Assembly: GCA_902766105.1 (NCBI GenBank)
Contig: CACXCI010000044.1
Coordinates: 1-41,373, forward strand
Source: an uncultured bacterium
GTDB lineage: Bacteria > Cyanobacteriota > Vampirovibrionia > Gastranaerophilales > Gastranaerophilaceae
Length of the DNA stretch: 41,373 nt
Direction of reading: 5' to 3'
Shown here: in pieces, positions 15,675 to 24,239 of the stretch
How positions within the stretch are numbered: the stretch's first letter is position 1
How the letters are laid out: the number at the start of each line of letters is the position of its first letter
Translations under genes and position numbers: made by a program
Notes under the pieces: model-generated
Seen by the model: the letters and a program-made list of their open reading frames with translations, nothing else
Database searches by the model: none
What the model was told of the DNA's origin: nothing

Positions 15675-15698
15675 GCTTCTAAATAAATTCAGAATGAC
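15675..15698. repeat. Degenerate copy of the 25-base palindromic repeat
   Basis: The sequence cttctaaataaattcagaat plus gac follows the pattern of the element at 24566-24590 with a few changes in the centre. It lies between pdxJ and the zinc-ribbon gene. Confidence 0.45.
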
Positions 15699-15709
15699 AT
15701 AATTTATTT

Positions 15710-16420
15710 CTATTTTACCAATTTTGCCATATCAGCAACAGCTTTATCAAGACCGGTAAATACGGCTCTTGAAATTATGCTGTGTCCGATATTCAGTTCA
15801 TACAAATCTTCAATTTGACGCATTCTGTGAACATTTTCATAGTTAAGTCCATGACCGGCATTAACTTTAAGACCTAAATTATGAGCTAGTCTTGATGATT
15901 CATTAAGCTTCATAAATTCCTCTTCTTCATCAGGTGTTCCGAATGCAAGTGAATATTGTCCCGTATGCAATTCTATGAACTGTGCGCCGGTTTTTGCTGC
16001 GGCTCTTACCTGTTCTTCTGATGGATCAATAAACAGACTTACCAGAATGCCAGCTTCTGTTAGTGGCTGAACAAATGTTGTAATTTTATTTAACTGTCCT
16101 GCAACGTCAAGACCGCCTTCTGTTGTAATTTCTTGTCTTTTTTCAGGAACCAGACAAACTGAGTGCGGCTTAATATTTAGTGCAATTTTTTGCATCTCAT
16201 CAGTAACTGCCATTTCAAGGTTTAGCTTAGTTTTTAGAATTCTTTTAAGTGCTTTTATGTCATTGTCCATGATGTGGCGTCTGTCTTCTCTTAAATGTGC
16301 AGTAATTGAGGTTGCTCCGTTTTCTTCTGCGATTTTTGCAGCCATAACCGGATCGGGTTCAGCTCCGCCTCTTGCGTTTCTCAGTGTTGCCACGTGATCA
16401 ATATTTACTCCTAGTAACAT
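15710..16420 (-). CDS. pdxJ: Pyridoxine 5'-phosphate synthase PdxJ
   Basis: Condenses 1-deoxy-D-xylulose 5-phosphate with 3-amino-2-oxopropyl phosphate in the DXP-dependent route to vitamin B6. The TIM barrel is complete over 236 residues: LGVNIDHVATLRNARGG at the start, then ITAHLREDRRHI, the VCLVPEKRQEITTEGG segment, FIELHTGQYS and LKVNAGHGLNYEN, all typical. A clear aaaggat site precedes the ATG. It begins 16 bases after murT and is probably transcribed with it. The presence of PdxJ shows the DXP-dependent rather than the PdxS/T pathway. Confidence 0.97.
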   Translation of the reverse strand: MLLGVNIDHVATLRNARGGAEPDPVMAAKIAEENGATSITAHLREDRRHIMDNDIKALKRILKTKLNLEMAVTDEMQKIALNIKPHSVCLVPEKRQEITTEGGLDVAGQLNKITTFVQPLTEAGILVSLFIDPSEEQVRAAAKTGAQFIELHTGQYSLAFGTPDEEEEFMKLNESSRLAHNLGLKVNAGHGLNYENVHRMRQIEDLYELNIGHSIISRAVFTGLDKAVADMAKLVK

Positions 16421-16436
16421 TTATATATCCTTTCTT

Positions 16437-17777
16437 TTAAAATTTCATTTTGCTGATTTTTAACAATGCGGTGTAAGATGGTAAAATCGTAATTTTTTCA
16501 TCTTTATTCTCTGTATTTGAAGCAATTTCTATTGCTTTTTGTATATTTTCTTCAATTATGATTTTTTCTTGCGGTATTCCTGCATATTTCAATCTGACAG
16601 CCATATCTTTGGCTCTTATGCCTGAGGTAATAACAAGTTTTTTTGCATCTTTTAACTGTTCAAAATCGCTGTCCCACAACCAGGAAATATCTCTGCCGTC
16701 AGCATAGTTGTCATTGATTGCTATGAGTATATTTGAATTTAAGTCAACAGTTTTTAAAACCTCACTTGCACCGGTCGGATTTTTTATTAACTGAATTAAT
16801 GTGTTGTGTCCGTTAATGATTTTTCTTTCTGCTCTGCCAAATATTGATTGATAAGTCAATACAGCTTGCTTGATTGTTTCGTAATCAATGTTTAATATAA
16901 GTGCCTGCGATATTGCCGCAAGTGCATTGTACGCATTATATAAGCCTATAAGATTAACTCTGAAATCATAGGTTTTATTTTCTTTTGAATCAACGATTTT
17001 TAAATCGGTATAATCGGCATATATTTTTGCGTAACCCTTAAAATCAGGCTCAGGACGTTTATATCCACAATGTATACAGTGATAATGACCTTCTTGGGCA
17101 AAGAATTGTTTATTGTATTCTAATTTCTCTCCGCAGATACAGTTAAAAACTTCGGTTGGGGCATTTGAGCTTGAAGAGTTTACATTCGAATAAATTTCAA
17201 CTTCCTCAAATCCATAATACAAAGCTTCTTTGTTTTTGCCAAAATTATTAACCAAAGGATCATCGGCATTTAACAATAAAATTAGACTATCACTTTTATC
17301 AATGGCGTTTTGTATAAAACCTGCGGTTGTTGTTAATTCACCGTATCTGTCGAGTTGATCTCTGAAAAGATTTGTAACCACAAGAAAATCAGCATCAAAA
17401 TAGTCATATAATTTTGTCAGGTACGCTTCATCAGATTCTATAACAGCGGTATCGAATTTTTTGCAGGGTGCAATATTGAGGGCAAAAGCATTTGCAACCC
17501 CTGTTAGCATATTAGCCCCTTTTACGTTATGAATAACTTTTTGATTGTCGGCTTCTATGATATGAGCAAGCATTCCGGAGGTAGTTGTTTTCCCGTTTGT
17601 TCCGGTTACAGTTATTGCAATTTTTGTATATTTCTTACAGTATCTTAAAAAATCAGGACAAATTTTCAATACTGACATTCCGACAAAAGATGTGCCTGAT
17701 GATTTATTTAGCAGTTTTATCGCTAAATATATTAATCTTGCACATATCAATGCTGTATAAAAACGGATTTTGTTCAT
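16437..17777 (-). CDS. murT: MurT-type Mur ligase (lipid II isoglutaminyl synthase subunit)
   Basis: Mur ligase family with the MurT features: the P-loop GTNGKTTTSGM, then ESDEAYL, NLFRDQLDRYGE and an inserted cysteine-rich zinc ribbon (FNCICGEK and HCIHCGY about 25 residues apart), followed by the DUF1727-type C-terminal domain. MurT activates the D-Glu carboxylate of lipid II with ATP, and its partner GatD supplies ammonia from glutamine, giving D-isoglutamine. GatD is normally the adjacent gene; it is not in this window. The start at 17777 (MNKIRFY) is chosen because aaagga lies 7 bases upstream; a TTG nine codons earlier is less likely. The N-terminus has a hydrophobic stretch. Followed by pdxJ after 16 bases. 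Confidence 0.9.
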   Translation of the reverse strand: MNKIRFYTALICARLIYLAIKLLNKSSGTSFVGMSVLKICPDFLRYCKKYTKIAITVTGTNGKTTTSGMLAHIIEADNQKVIHNVKGANMLTGVANAFALNIAPCKKFDTAVIESDEAYLTKLYDYFDADFLVVTNLFRDQLDRYGELTTTAGFIQNAIDKSDSLILLLNADDPLVNNFGKNKEALYYGFEEVEIYSNVNSSSSNAPTEVFNCICGEKLEYNKQFFAQEGHYHCIHCGYKRPEPDFKGYAKIYADYTDLKIVDSKENKTYDFRVNLIGLYNAYNALAAISQALILNIDYETIKQAVLTYQSIFGRAERKIINGHNTLIQLIKNPTGASEVLKTVDLNSNILIAINDNYADGRDISWLWDSDFEQLKDAKKLVITSGIRAKDMAVRLKYAGIPQEKIIIEENIQKAIEIASNTENKDEKITILPSYTALLKISKMKF

Positions 17778-17859
17778 AAAATAGTCCTTTAGAGGTATTT
17801 CCAATTTTTTTATGATACTATATATTTAAAATATAGCACACAGTAAGAAAAGTTGAAAG

Positions 17860-18219
17860 ATGTTGATTTTATTTTTTACAATAGTATTTATTGCGGAACT
17901 AATAGTAGCAGGAAAGGTGATTTCTCTGCTAAAACAGGCAAGTTCTTCTATTAATGAAATTTCTGCACAAATAGATGATGTTAAGCCTATAATAACAAGC
18001 GGAGTTACGGCAGCACAAAAGGGTGTTTCTGCGATGTCAAAAGGTCTGGATAGTTTTTCTGTATTTGTTGACGGTAAGAAAAAAGAGGCATTTAAGTATT
18101 TGATAAAAGGAATTGTCGCAGTAGTTTTACTTGTATTTTTAAAAAATTTACCGCATAAAAAGGTTTTGTCTGCTGTTGATGTTCTGTTTGCACTCAGTAA
18201 TTTGATTAAAATTGCTTAA
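17860..18219 (+). CDS. Small membrane protein, DUF948-like layout
   Basis: Family not firmly recognised. The 119 residues begin with a transmembrane helix (LILFFTIVFIAELIVAGKV), continue with an amphipathic helical part (LLKQASSSINEISAQIDDVK) and end with a second hydrophobic stretch (LIKGIVAVVLLVFL). The N-terminal helix followed by a long polar helix resembles DUF948 proteins and the gene at 18669. It is the first of four small membrane-protein genes and is divergent from murT. The start has only a weak site (gaaag). Confidence 0.75.
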   Translation: MLILFFTIVFIAELIVAGKVISLLKQASSSINEISAQIDDVKPIITSGVTAAQKGVSAMSKGLDSFSVFVDGKKKEAFKYLIKGIVAVVLLVFLKNLPHKKVLSAVDVLFALSNLIKIA

Positions 18220-18244
18220 TATGAGAGTGTTTTTGTCTTTACTC

Positions 18245-18273
18245 TTGAAATGTTGTTAAAAATATGTTACAAT
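18245..18273 (+). promoter_or_regulatory. Sigma-70 type promoter for the first YtxH gene
   Basis: TTGAAA (18245-18250) and TACAAT (18268-18273) with a 17-base spacer, about 36 bases upstream of the start at 18310. It suggests that the YtxH and DUF948-like genes after it can be transcribed apart from the gene at 17860. Confidence 0.65.
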
Positions 18274-18309
18274 AATTTCGAAATTTGAAAGGAAACGAGG
18301 TTTACAACT

Positions 18310-18639
18310 ATGTGTAAGAACAACAAAGCATTTATGTTTTCAATGGGTGTTATAGCAGGTGTAGTCGGCGGAATTGTTGCCGGAGTGCTTTTTGCCCCAA
18401 AATCAGGTGAAGAGTCCAGAAAAGAATTAAAAGATACTGTTTGTGATTTTTATGATAAACACGCTCCGCAGATTATTGATGCTAAAAAACAAGCATTGGA
18501 GTCTATTGATTTGGTAAAATACAAATTAGAAAGACAATTCAGAAAAGTAAATAATTCAATAAAATCTAAAAAAATGGCGAAAGCAAAAGAATTGGAAGAT
18601 TCCGAAAACGGAACATCCGATAATGAATTTGATTCATAG
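18310..18639 (+). CDS. YtxH domain protein (first copy)
   Basis: YtxH-type small membrane protein with a glycine-rich helix (SMGVIAGVVGGIVAGVLFAP) and the family signature FAPKSGEESRKEL directly after it, then a charged helical tail of about 70 residues. Members are associated with stress responses in Firmicutes; the biochemical role is not known. It is 109 residues long, has an ggaaacgagg site upstream and its own promoter at 18245. A second copy stands at 19097. Confidence 0.9.
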   Translation: MCKNNKAFMFSMGVIAGVVGGIVAGVLFAPKSGEESRKELKDTVCDFYDKHAPQIIDAKKQALESIDLVKYKLERQFRKVNNSIKSKKMAKAKELEDSENGTSDNEFDS

Positions 18640-18668
18640 TTTATAGAATTTAAAATAAGGATAAAAAG

Positions 18669-19031
18669 ATGAATATTGAATTATCACAAGTATTATTAAA
18701 TAACGGAATAACATTTTTAGTTGTAGTTACAGCTATTTTATTGTGTGTTGTCGGCTATTTCCTGATAAAATTGTTAAAAGATTTATCCGTATTAACAAAA
18801 AATCTGAACGAAACTTCAGAAATTTTGAATAATGAATTAAAACCGACATTGAAAGAATTGAATGAAACAATGCGTTCTATCAATTCAATAATTCAAAGCA
18901 CAGATGAAGGTGTCGGAAATGTAAAAACAGGTATTGCAAATGCCATTACAAAAACAAAAGAAATTTCCGGCAATATTTTTGGTGGTTTTTTGAAAGGTTT
19001 TATGACGGTATATTCATTGTTCAAAAAATAA
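18669..19031 (+). CDS. DUF948-like membrane protein
   Basis: One N-terminal transmembrane helix (ITFLVVVTAILLCVVGYFLI) followed by a long polar helix with heptad-like spacing (LTKNLNETSEILNNELKPTL), as in DUF948 proteins, which often sit beside YtxH genes. The 120 residues end with a short aromatic segment (GFMTVYSLFKK). A taaggat site precedes the ATG. It lies between the two YtxH genes. Probable role is a membrane-tethered coiled-coil partner of YtxH; this is inferred from gene order alone. Confidence 0.82.
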   Translation: MNIELSQVLLNNGITFLVVVTAILLCVVGYFLIKLLKDLSVLTKNLNETSEILNNELKPTLKELNETMRSINSIIQSTDEGVGNVKTGIANAITKTKEISGNIFGGFLKGFMTVYSLFKK

Positions 19032-19096
19032 AACTTTTAGCTAATGAATTATAATAAAATTAGATTTATACTATGTAAGATAAAGGAGAATTAATT

Positions 19097-19381
19097 ATGT
19101 CAGTATCAAGATTTTTAGCAGGTTTTGTAGTAGGCGGCGCAATTGGTGCAATTGCAGGTATTTTGCTTGCTCCAAAATCAGGTGAAGAAACAAGAAAAAT
19201 AATTGCGGATAATGCAAAAGAAATGGCTCGCAGAGCTGATGAAACAGCAAAACAAATTCAGTCAAAAGCTGATGATGCTGTTTCTGAACTTCAAAGAAAA
19301 GGCGAAGAAATTAAAGACAAAATTCAGGATTTAATTTCAAAACAAAAAGATAAAGGTTCTGATGCTCCGGCTGAGGCTTAA
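19097..19381 (+). CDS. YtxH domain protein (second copy)
   Basis: Second YtxH protein: a Gly/Ala-rich membrane helix (FVVGGAIGAIAGILLAP) followed by the signature LAPKSGEETRKI and a 60-residue charged helix with Ala/Lys/Glu repeats (DETAKQIQSKADDAVSEL), likely a coiled coil. It is 94 residues long. The ribosome site ataaaggag is strong. The membrane segment and signature are nearly the same as those of the copy at 18310, so the two derive from one duplication. A terminator follows at 19402. Confidence 0.92.
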   Translation: MSVSRFLAGFVVGGAIGAIAGILLAPKSGEETRKIIADNAKEMARRADETAKQIQSKADDAVSELQRKGEEIKDKIQDLISKQKDKGSDAPAEA

Positions 19382-19401
19382 TAGTAAAAATTGTATCTAA
19401 G

Positions 19402-19431
19402 GAGAGGTCGCATTATGCGGCCTCTCTTTTG
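19402..19431 (+). terminator. Terminator after the YtxH/DUF948 cluster
   Basis: Hairpin with arms gagaggtcgca / tgcggcctctc (one G-T pair) followed by tttt, 20 bases after the stop of the second YtxH gene. Confidence 0.9.
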
Positions 19432-19523
19432 CTTATAACAAAATTTTTAAAAACTATTGCCTTCTGATTTTTGTAGAGGTAAAATGTGTATTATATCTTT
19501 ATAGAATTAAGCAGGAATTAAAT

Positions 19524-21764
19524 ATGATTAAAAATGAATATATAGAGAAATTTAAAGAATTTTTGACCTCGTCAAAAGTTATAAAAACATTTTATCTTTT
19601 GTGCTTTACGGTTTTGATTACTGCGATTATATCTTCGCAGAATTATCTGTTCCAAAGTATTATCGAGAATGGAATAAGCAAAAAGGATATTTATGCTCAA
19701 AAAACATTTACGGTTGAAGATGTCAAAAGAACCGAACAGCATAAAAGAGAGGTAGCTCAAAAGGTTGAACCGGTATTAGTGCCTGCAGAGGATGATTTTA
19801 TAAAATCTAATCTTGAAACTTTGGAAAATTCTATTTTAAAAATTAGAAAAAAAGATGCTTCTAATTCAGAAAAAGAAAAAGAACTGAATATTTTATTTGA
19901 TTTGACCGGAAATCCTAAAAAAGATTATATTGTTGATTATTTCTTGCATGTAGATGATGCGAGTTTAAAAGAAGCATTTGACAAGGCATCTTTGTCCTTG
20001 TTAAATATCTTGCAGGTCGGTATTACAGAAAAAGATGCCGAAAAAGATAATATAAACAGATTAATAAAAGCAAATTTGGTGTCAAATGTATCAAAACGTC
20101 AAATTTCAGTTATAACAACTATGTTGGAACAGGTTATTGTTCCTAACCTGGTAATTGATGATGCCGCAACAGAAATAGCAAAAGCGAATGCTAGAGATTC
20201 TATAAAACCATATAAGGTTACATTCCAAAAAGGTGAAAAGATTGTTTTTGTTGGCGAACCGGTTACAATGTTGAAAAGAGATGCTCTTCGTCAGGCGGGA
20301 TATAGTGTTTATGAACTTAACTGGCAGGGAATTTTATCTATATACATTCTCGTGTTGCTTGCTACTTTGATATATATTGCCTATTTAAAAGTATTTGAAA
20401 AACAGTATTTAGAGCATAAGTATATGTCATTGTCTGCAACTTTGGTTGCTTTGATAGGCTTGTTGGCTGTCATATTGCCTACGGGTTTTTCCCCTTATGT
20501 TTTGCCTTTGCCCGGAATGTTTGTCTTGACCGGAATATTTTTAAATTCACGAGTTTCGTGCCTGTTGTCTATCTTGACTATCGGTATATTAACTGTTGGT
20601 ATGCAGTATGATTCAAAGTTTGTCGTAGTTTTCTTGCTTCTTGCAATAATTTCTATGATAAGTGTATCTAAAATCCGCTATACAAGAAGATTTGATTTGA
20701 TAAAGGTCGGGTTTAATCTTGGTTTAGCAGGTGTTATGGTTGTGCTAAGCCTGTACTTTATTGACAAATCTTTTGTTGATATGGGTGAATATCTGTTAAA
20801 GCGCAACATTTGGGATTGTATATACATATTCTTAAATGGCGTTGTAAGTTCAATAATAGTCTTAGGTACATCCCCATTGTTGGAAAACACCTTCCATATA
20901 ATTACGCCTTATGGATTGGCAGAATTTGGAGATCATAATCAGCCGCTTTTGAAAAGGTTACAACTTGAAGCTCCGGGTACATATCATCACAGCCTGATGG
21001 TATCAACCTTATGTGAGGCAGCTGCAGAAGCTATTGGTGCAAATCCTATATTGGCAAGAGTAGGAGCTTTTTATCACGATATCGGAAAATTAAAAAGACC
21101 GTTATTTTTCGTGGAAAATCAATCATATTTCAGCATAGAAAACCCTCATAACAAGCTTAATCCAAGATTAAGCAAGATGGTTATAACTGCGCATCCAAAA
21201 GATGGTGTTGAAATTGCAAAGAAAAACGGATTGCCGAGTATTATTTGTGATTTTATTCTTCAACATCATGGTGAAGGCTTGGCTAAATATTTTTATAATC
21301 AGGCTGTTCAGGAAGAAGGTGTAGAAAATGTTAAAGAAGAGCAATTCCGATATGCCGGACCAAAGCCTAATTCAAAAGAAACAGCAATATTAATGCTTGC
21401 CGATGCGGTTGAATCTGCTGTTCGAGCTATGAAGGGCGCAACTTCAGATGAAATAGAAAATATAATTGATAAGATAATTGTTGAACGCTTGAATGACGGG
21501 CAATTGGCTGATAGCCCATTAACCTTGAAGGATTTAAAAGTTATAGCGATGACATTTAGCAGAATTTTACGTGGTATGCAGCATGATAGAATTAAGTATC
21601 AGGAAGATTTTGCAAAAGAATTTGAAAAAAATAAGATAGAAATTCCAAGTCAAATTCTTGATGAGGATTTTGAGAAAAAAATTAAGGAATTGGAAGAATC
21701 CAAGCCAAAGTCTAATACTCAGGATGACGGCTGGGCAGGTAGTAATGAAAATAAAAGCTTATGA
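19524..21764 (+). CDS. pgpH: 7TM-HD phosphodiesterase, PgpH type (cyclic di-AMP hydrolase)
   Basis: Membrane HD-superfamily phosphodiesterase. It has one N-terminal membrane helix, an extracytoplasmic 7TMR-HD domain (about residues 40-260), seven membrane helices (about 265-460) and a cytosolic HD domain with the metal ligands in GTYHHSLMVSTLCEAA and GAFYHDIGKLKRP, then ILQHHGEG and LADAVESAVRA. In Listeria and relatives this architecture hydrolyses cyclic di-AMP to pApA, which sets osmolyte and potassium balance. The 746 residues agree with the family. The ATG has a cagga site. The order pgpH-ybeY-dgkA is the same as in Firmicutes and cyanobacteria and supports the call; the stop overlaps the ybeY start (ATGA). 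Confidence 0.92.
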   Translation: MIKNEYIEKFKEFLTSSKVIKTFYLLCFTVLITAIISSQNYLFQSIIENGISKKDIYAQKTFTVEDVKRTEQHKREVAQKVEPVLVPAEDDFIKSNLETLENSILKIRKKDASNSEKEKELNILFDLTGNPKKDYIVDYFLHVDDASLKEAFDKASLSLLNILQVGITEKDAEKDNINRLIKANLVSNVSKRQISVITTMLEQVIVPNLVIDDAATEIAKANARDSIKPYKVTFQKGEKIVFVGEPVTMLKRDALRQAGYSVYELNWQGILSIYILVLLATLIYIAYLKVFEKQYLEHKYMSLSATLVALIGLLAVILPTGFSPYVLPLPGMFVLTGIFLNSRVSCLLSILTIGILTVGMQYDSKFVVVFLLLAIISMISVSKIRYTRRFDLIKVGFNLGLAGVMVVLSLYFIDKSFVDMGEYLLKRNIWDCIYIFLNGVVSSIIVLGTSPLLENTFHIITPYGLAEFGDHNQPLLKRLQLEAPGTYHHSLMVSTLCEAAAEAIGANPILARVGAFYHDIGKLKRPLFFVENQSYFSIENPHNKLNPRLSKMVITAHPKDGVEIAKKNGLPSIICDFILQHHGEGLAKYFYNQAVQEEGVENVKEEQFRYAGPKPNSKETAILMLADAVESAVRAMKGATSDEIENIIDKIIVERLNDGQLADSPLTLKDLKVIAMTFSRILRGMQHDRIKYQEDFAKEFEKNKIEIPSQILDEDFEKKIKELEESKPKSNTQDDGWAGSNENKSL

Positions 21765-22279
21765 CAAATTGTAATATAGAGGTTGAAAATGAGTATTCTC
21801 AATGGGAAATAAATACTGATGAGATTTCGAAAATCGCATCTGATTTGTTGAGCTTTTATATGAATTCGCCGGATTTATCAGAAAATAGTTGTTTAAATGG
21901 TTACAAATACGATAGAATATCTTTTGATATATTGTTTTGTGATGGTGTGAAAACTCATTTGATAAATAAAGAGTACAGGCAAAAAGATTATCCTGCCGAT
22001 ATAATTACTTTTGCTGTGTTTGCTGATTCCCCCGAAGATGAAAAATTTGTACTTGATATGGAAATTAATTTAGGAGAGGTTATAATAGCATTAGATAAAA
22101 TTGAAGAATCGGCAAGAGAAAAGAAAATTCCAAAAGAAACAGAATTGAAATTTATGATAAGTCATGGAATTATGCACCTTTTGGGATTTGATCATCAAAC
22201 AGAGTCGGATTTTGAATTTGTTGTAAAATGGCAAAAAAAAGCGTTAGAAAGTATGGGAATTAAGTATGACAAAATTTAA
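21761..22279 (+). CDS. ybeY: Endoribonuclease YbeY
   Basis: Zinc-dependent endoribonuclease of the UPF0054 family that takes part in 16S rRNA 3' end processing and ribosome quality control. The metal motif H-G-x-x-H-L-x-G-x-D-H is intact as HGIMHLLGFDH, and DIITFAVFADSPE with LGEVIIALDKIEE are the family's other conserved parts. The 172 residues include an N-terminal extension of about 20 relative to the usual 150. The start overlaps the end of pgpH by 4 bases, and the end overlaps dgkA by 14, so all three are translationally linked. Confidence 0.96.
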   Translation: MTNCNIEVENEYSQWEINTDEISKIASDLLSFYMNSPDLSENSCLNGYKYDRISFDILFCDGVKTHLINKEYRQKDYPADIITFAVFADSPEDEKFVLDMEINLGEVIIALDKIEESAREKKIPKETELKFMISHGIMHLLGFDHQTESDFEFVVKWQKKALESMGIKYDKI

Positions 22280-22649
22280 AAAACAAAATTTTTCAAATAC
22301 CTTTAAAAATGCTCGTAAAGGCATGAGGTTAACACTAAAAAGTGAAAGAAATATAAGGGTACATTTTTTTGTTGCAATACTGGTGCTTATTGCAGCCTAT
22401 TGTCTGGATTTTTCGATTACAAAATTTTGTATAATAATTTTGGCTGTAGCAGCTGTAATTTCGGCAGAGATGATGAATTCTGCGATAGAATTTTCTTTAG
22501 ATGCAATATTTCACAATAAGTATTCTCGAATGGTAGGAATGGCAAAAGATATAGCGGCAGGTGCGGTGATGGTTGTAACAATTTCAGCCGTAATAATTGG
22601 AGTGTTGTTGTTTTTGCCGCCCATACTGTATTTGATTATAAATATATAA
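22266..22649 (+). CDS. dgkA: Diacylglycerol/undecaprenol kinase (DgkA family)
   Basis: Small integral-membrane lipid kinase. In Gram-positive bacteria this branch phosphorylates undecaprenol, which feeds the carrier lipid pool for peptidoglycan; in E. coli it acts on diacylglycerol. The 127 residues show an amphipathic start (FKNARKGMRLTLKSERNIR), three membrane helices and the active-site segment EMMNSAIEFSLDA with KDIAAGAVMV. Which lipid is used cannot be settled here; the operon with pgpH and ybeY matches the undecaprenol kinase group. It ends the operon; a terminator hairpin follows. Confidence 0.93.
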   Translation: MTKFKKQNFSNTFKNARKGMRLTLKSERNIRVHFFVAILVLIAAYCLDFSITKFCIIILAVAAVISAEMMNSAIEFSLDAIFHNKYSRMVGMAKDIAAGAVMVVTISAVIIGVLLFLPPILYLIINI

Positions 22650-22651
22650 AA

Positions 22652-22683
22652 CAAAAAAGACCTCATAAAGAGGTCTTAAAATT
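22652..22683. terminator. Terminator between convergent genes
   Basis: Hairpin aagacctc-ataaa-gaggtctt with an A run before it and an AT-rich stretch after it. It is strongest on the minus strand (T run) for the gene at 22715, and probably serves dgkA as well. Confidence 0.85.
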
Positions 22684-22714
22684 TTTACCGAAAACCGAAT
22701 AGCATACCAAGTCT

Positions 22715-22918
22715 TTAGTTATTGCTTAAAACCAAACGTAACGCTGCAAGGTTTTTGATTGAAAACATAGTGTGTTTGTTATGTTGTTCTTTTGAAATAT
22801 CAAAAATTCTAATAATTCTTTGAATTTCAGCAAGATCTTTATAAGTATCGATTCTATAAACATTTTCGATTGGATCTGAAACGACTGACATAAGTGTGTT
22901 TAATTCTTGTTCTTTCAT
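22715..22918 (-). CDS. Hypothetical small protein
   Basis: Not recognised. The 67 residues are helical and mildly charged, without signal peptide, membrane segment or cysteine. A gagg site lies 11 bases upstream of the ATG and a good terminator follows the stop, which argues that it is a real gene in spite of its size. It is a single-gene unit, with surE and another small gene upstream in the same direction. Confidence 0.65.
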   Translation of the reverse strand: MKEQELNTLMSVVSDPIENVYRIDTYKDLAEIQRIIRIFDISKEQHNKHTMFSIKNLAALRLVLSNN

Positions 22919-23035
22919 TGTTTGAATTATCCTCTTTCCTATACTCTTATATAAAGTATTTTTATTTGAGATAATTGCTTAATGTGTTAAGAATTTGTTA
23001 ACATTGCTTAATATACAAAGTATATATAAACTTCG

Positions 23036-23287
23036 TTATGCTATATAATCAATATTTTGGCATAAAACATCAGAGGTGGAATTAGGACGATTTAAGCTGT
23101 AAGGACCATCTCCGTATATTGCTTGTGCAAATGAATTTTGCGGAGTCGGTTCAGCTTGAAATGTCATAGGATTACTTGATGTTTCCATTCTGTAGGTTTT
23201 AACAGCCAATGAAGCATCAATATTGTTGTAATTCTGAATCATTCCAACGGGTAATGTTGTGTTTGAGCTGGTTGTAATGTTAAGCAT
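23036..23287 (-). CDS. Hypothetical small protein
   Basis: Not recognised. The 83 residues are rich in Asn, Ser, Thr and Pro, low in charge and probably largely unstructured (SNTTLPVGMIQNYNNIDASL, NPMTFQAEPTPQNSFAQAIY). There is no signal peptide. An aggga site 5 bases upstream supports the ATG at 23287. It lies between surE and the small gene at 22715, all on the minus strand, with gaps of 63 and 117 bases. Confidence 0.62.
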   Translation of the reverse strand: MLNITTSSNTTLPVGMIQNYNNIDASLAVKTYRMETSSNPMTFQAEPTPQNSFAQAIYGDGPYSLNRPNSTSDVLCQNIDYIA

Positions 23288-23350
23288 AATTTCCCTAATA
23301 TCCCTACTATAATTGTAGCATATTTTTTATAGTTTTTCAAGTGTGTTTTG

Positions 23351-24145
23351 CTAATACCAATTACAGGTGTTTCCCGAACACAGAATTTTGTCTAAATCTT
23401 TAATAGTGTCAGTTCGAGTCATTTCGTATGTTACAGGCGTAATTGAAATCATGTTGTTTTGGATGGCTGCAAGGTCGGTGTTTGCGCCAACGGGTTCCGT
23501 ATTAAGTTGTCCTGCCAGCCAATAATATACCTGACCTCTGGGGTCGATTCTTTTTTCATAATCATCAGTGAATATTTTTCTTCCAAGTTCTGTTATAGCA
23601 ATACCTGCGATGTCGTTAGCATCTAATTTGGGAATATTTACGTTAAGAATACATTTTGGCGGGAATTTAAAATTTTGCAATTTATCCAGTAAAGAATTTA
23701 CAAAACTTGCGGGGAACTTAAAATCGTCGTATTCGGCTCTCATTGTTGCCAGTGATACCGCAAGACTGGGATAACCAAGCATTGCGCCTTCCATAGCACA
23801 GCTTACCGTACCGGAATATAAGATATCGGCACCCAAATTTGGACCGTGATTGATTCCTGAAATTATGATATCAGGTTGCTCTTCTTTTGATAGAATTGCA
23901 TTTATCGCAATTTTAACACAATCTCCGGGAGTTCCTGTCGTTACCCATGCTCTTTTAGCCCCGTTTTTGCCAGAATCAAGTTCTTCAACTCTTAGTGGGG
24001 TGTGAAGCGTAAGGGAATGTCCAGCAGCACTTCGTTCTCTGTCAGGGGCAACAACATAAACATTATGTTTTTTTGATAATTCTTCAGATAAAACTCTTAT
24101 GCCGTTTGCGGCTATACCATCGTCGTTTGCAATTAGAATATTCAT
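23351..24145 (-). CDS. surE: 5'-nucleotidase SurE
   Basis: Metal-dependent nucleoside monophosphatase (also active on short polyphosphate in some species) linked to stationary-phase survival. The family start ILIANDDGI, with the paired aspartates that bind the metal, is followed by VVAPDRERSAAGHSLTLH, GTPGDCVKIA, DIIISGINHGPNLGADILYS and GTVSCAMEGA. The 264 residues are complete. The gene seems to lack a leader: the promoter at 24152-24180 ends 6 bases before the ATG and there is no ribosome site. Confidence 0.97.
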   Translation of the reverse strand: MNILIANDDGIAANGIRVLSEELSKKHNVYVVAPDRERSAAGHSLTLHTPLRVEELDSGKNGAKRAWVTTGTPGDCVKIAINAILSKEEQPDIIISGINHGPNLGADILYSGTVSCAMEGAMLGYPSLAVSLATMRAEYDDFKFPASFVNSLLDKLQNFKFPPKCILNVNIPKLDANDIAGIAITELGRKIFTDDYEKRIDPRGQVYYWLAGQLNTEPVGANTDLAAIQNNMISITPVTYEMTRTDTIKDLDKILCSGNTCNWY

Positions 24146-24151
24146 AGAATT

Positions 24152-24180
24152 AGTTTATGCCAGAGAAAATTGTTTTTCAA
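24152..24180 (-). promoter_or_regulatory. Promoter of surE, predicted leaderless
   Basis: On the minus strand TTGAAA (24175-24180), 17-base spacer, TAAACT (24152-24157). The start codon begins 6 bases later, so transcription should start at or next to the ATG. Confidence 0.65.
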
Positions 24181-24239
24181 TATGTAAACAATTGTAAATA
24201 CAAATATAAAAAATATAGCAATTTTATATACTCAAAAAA

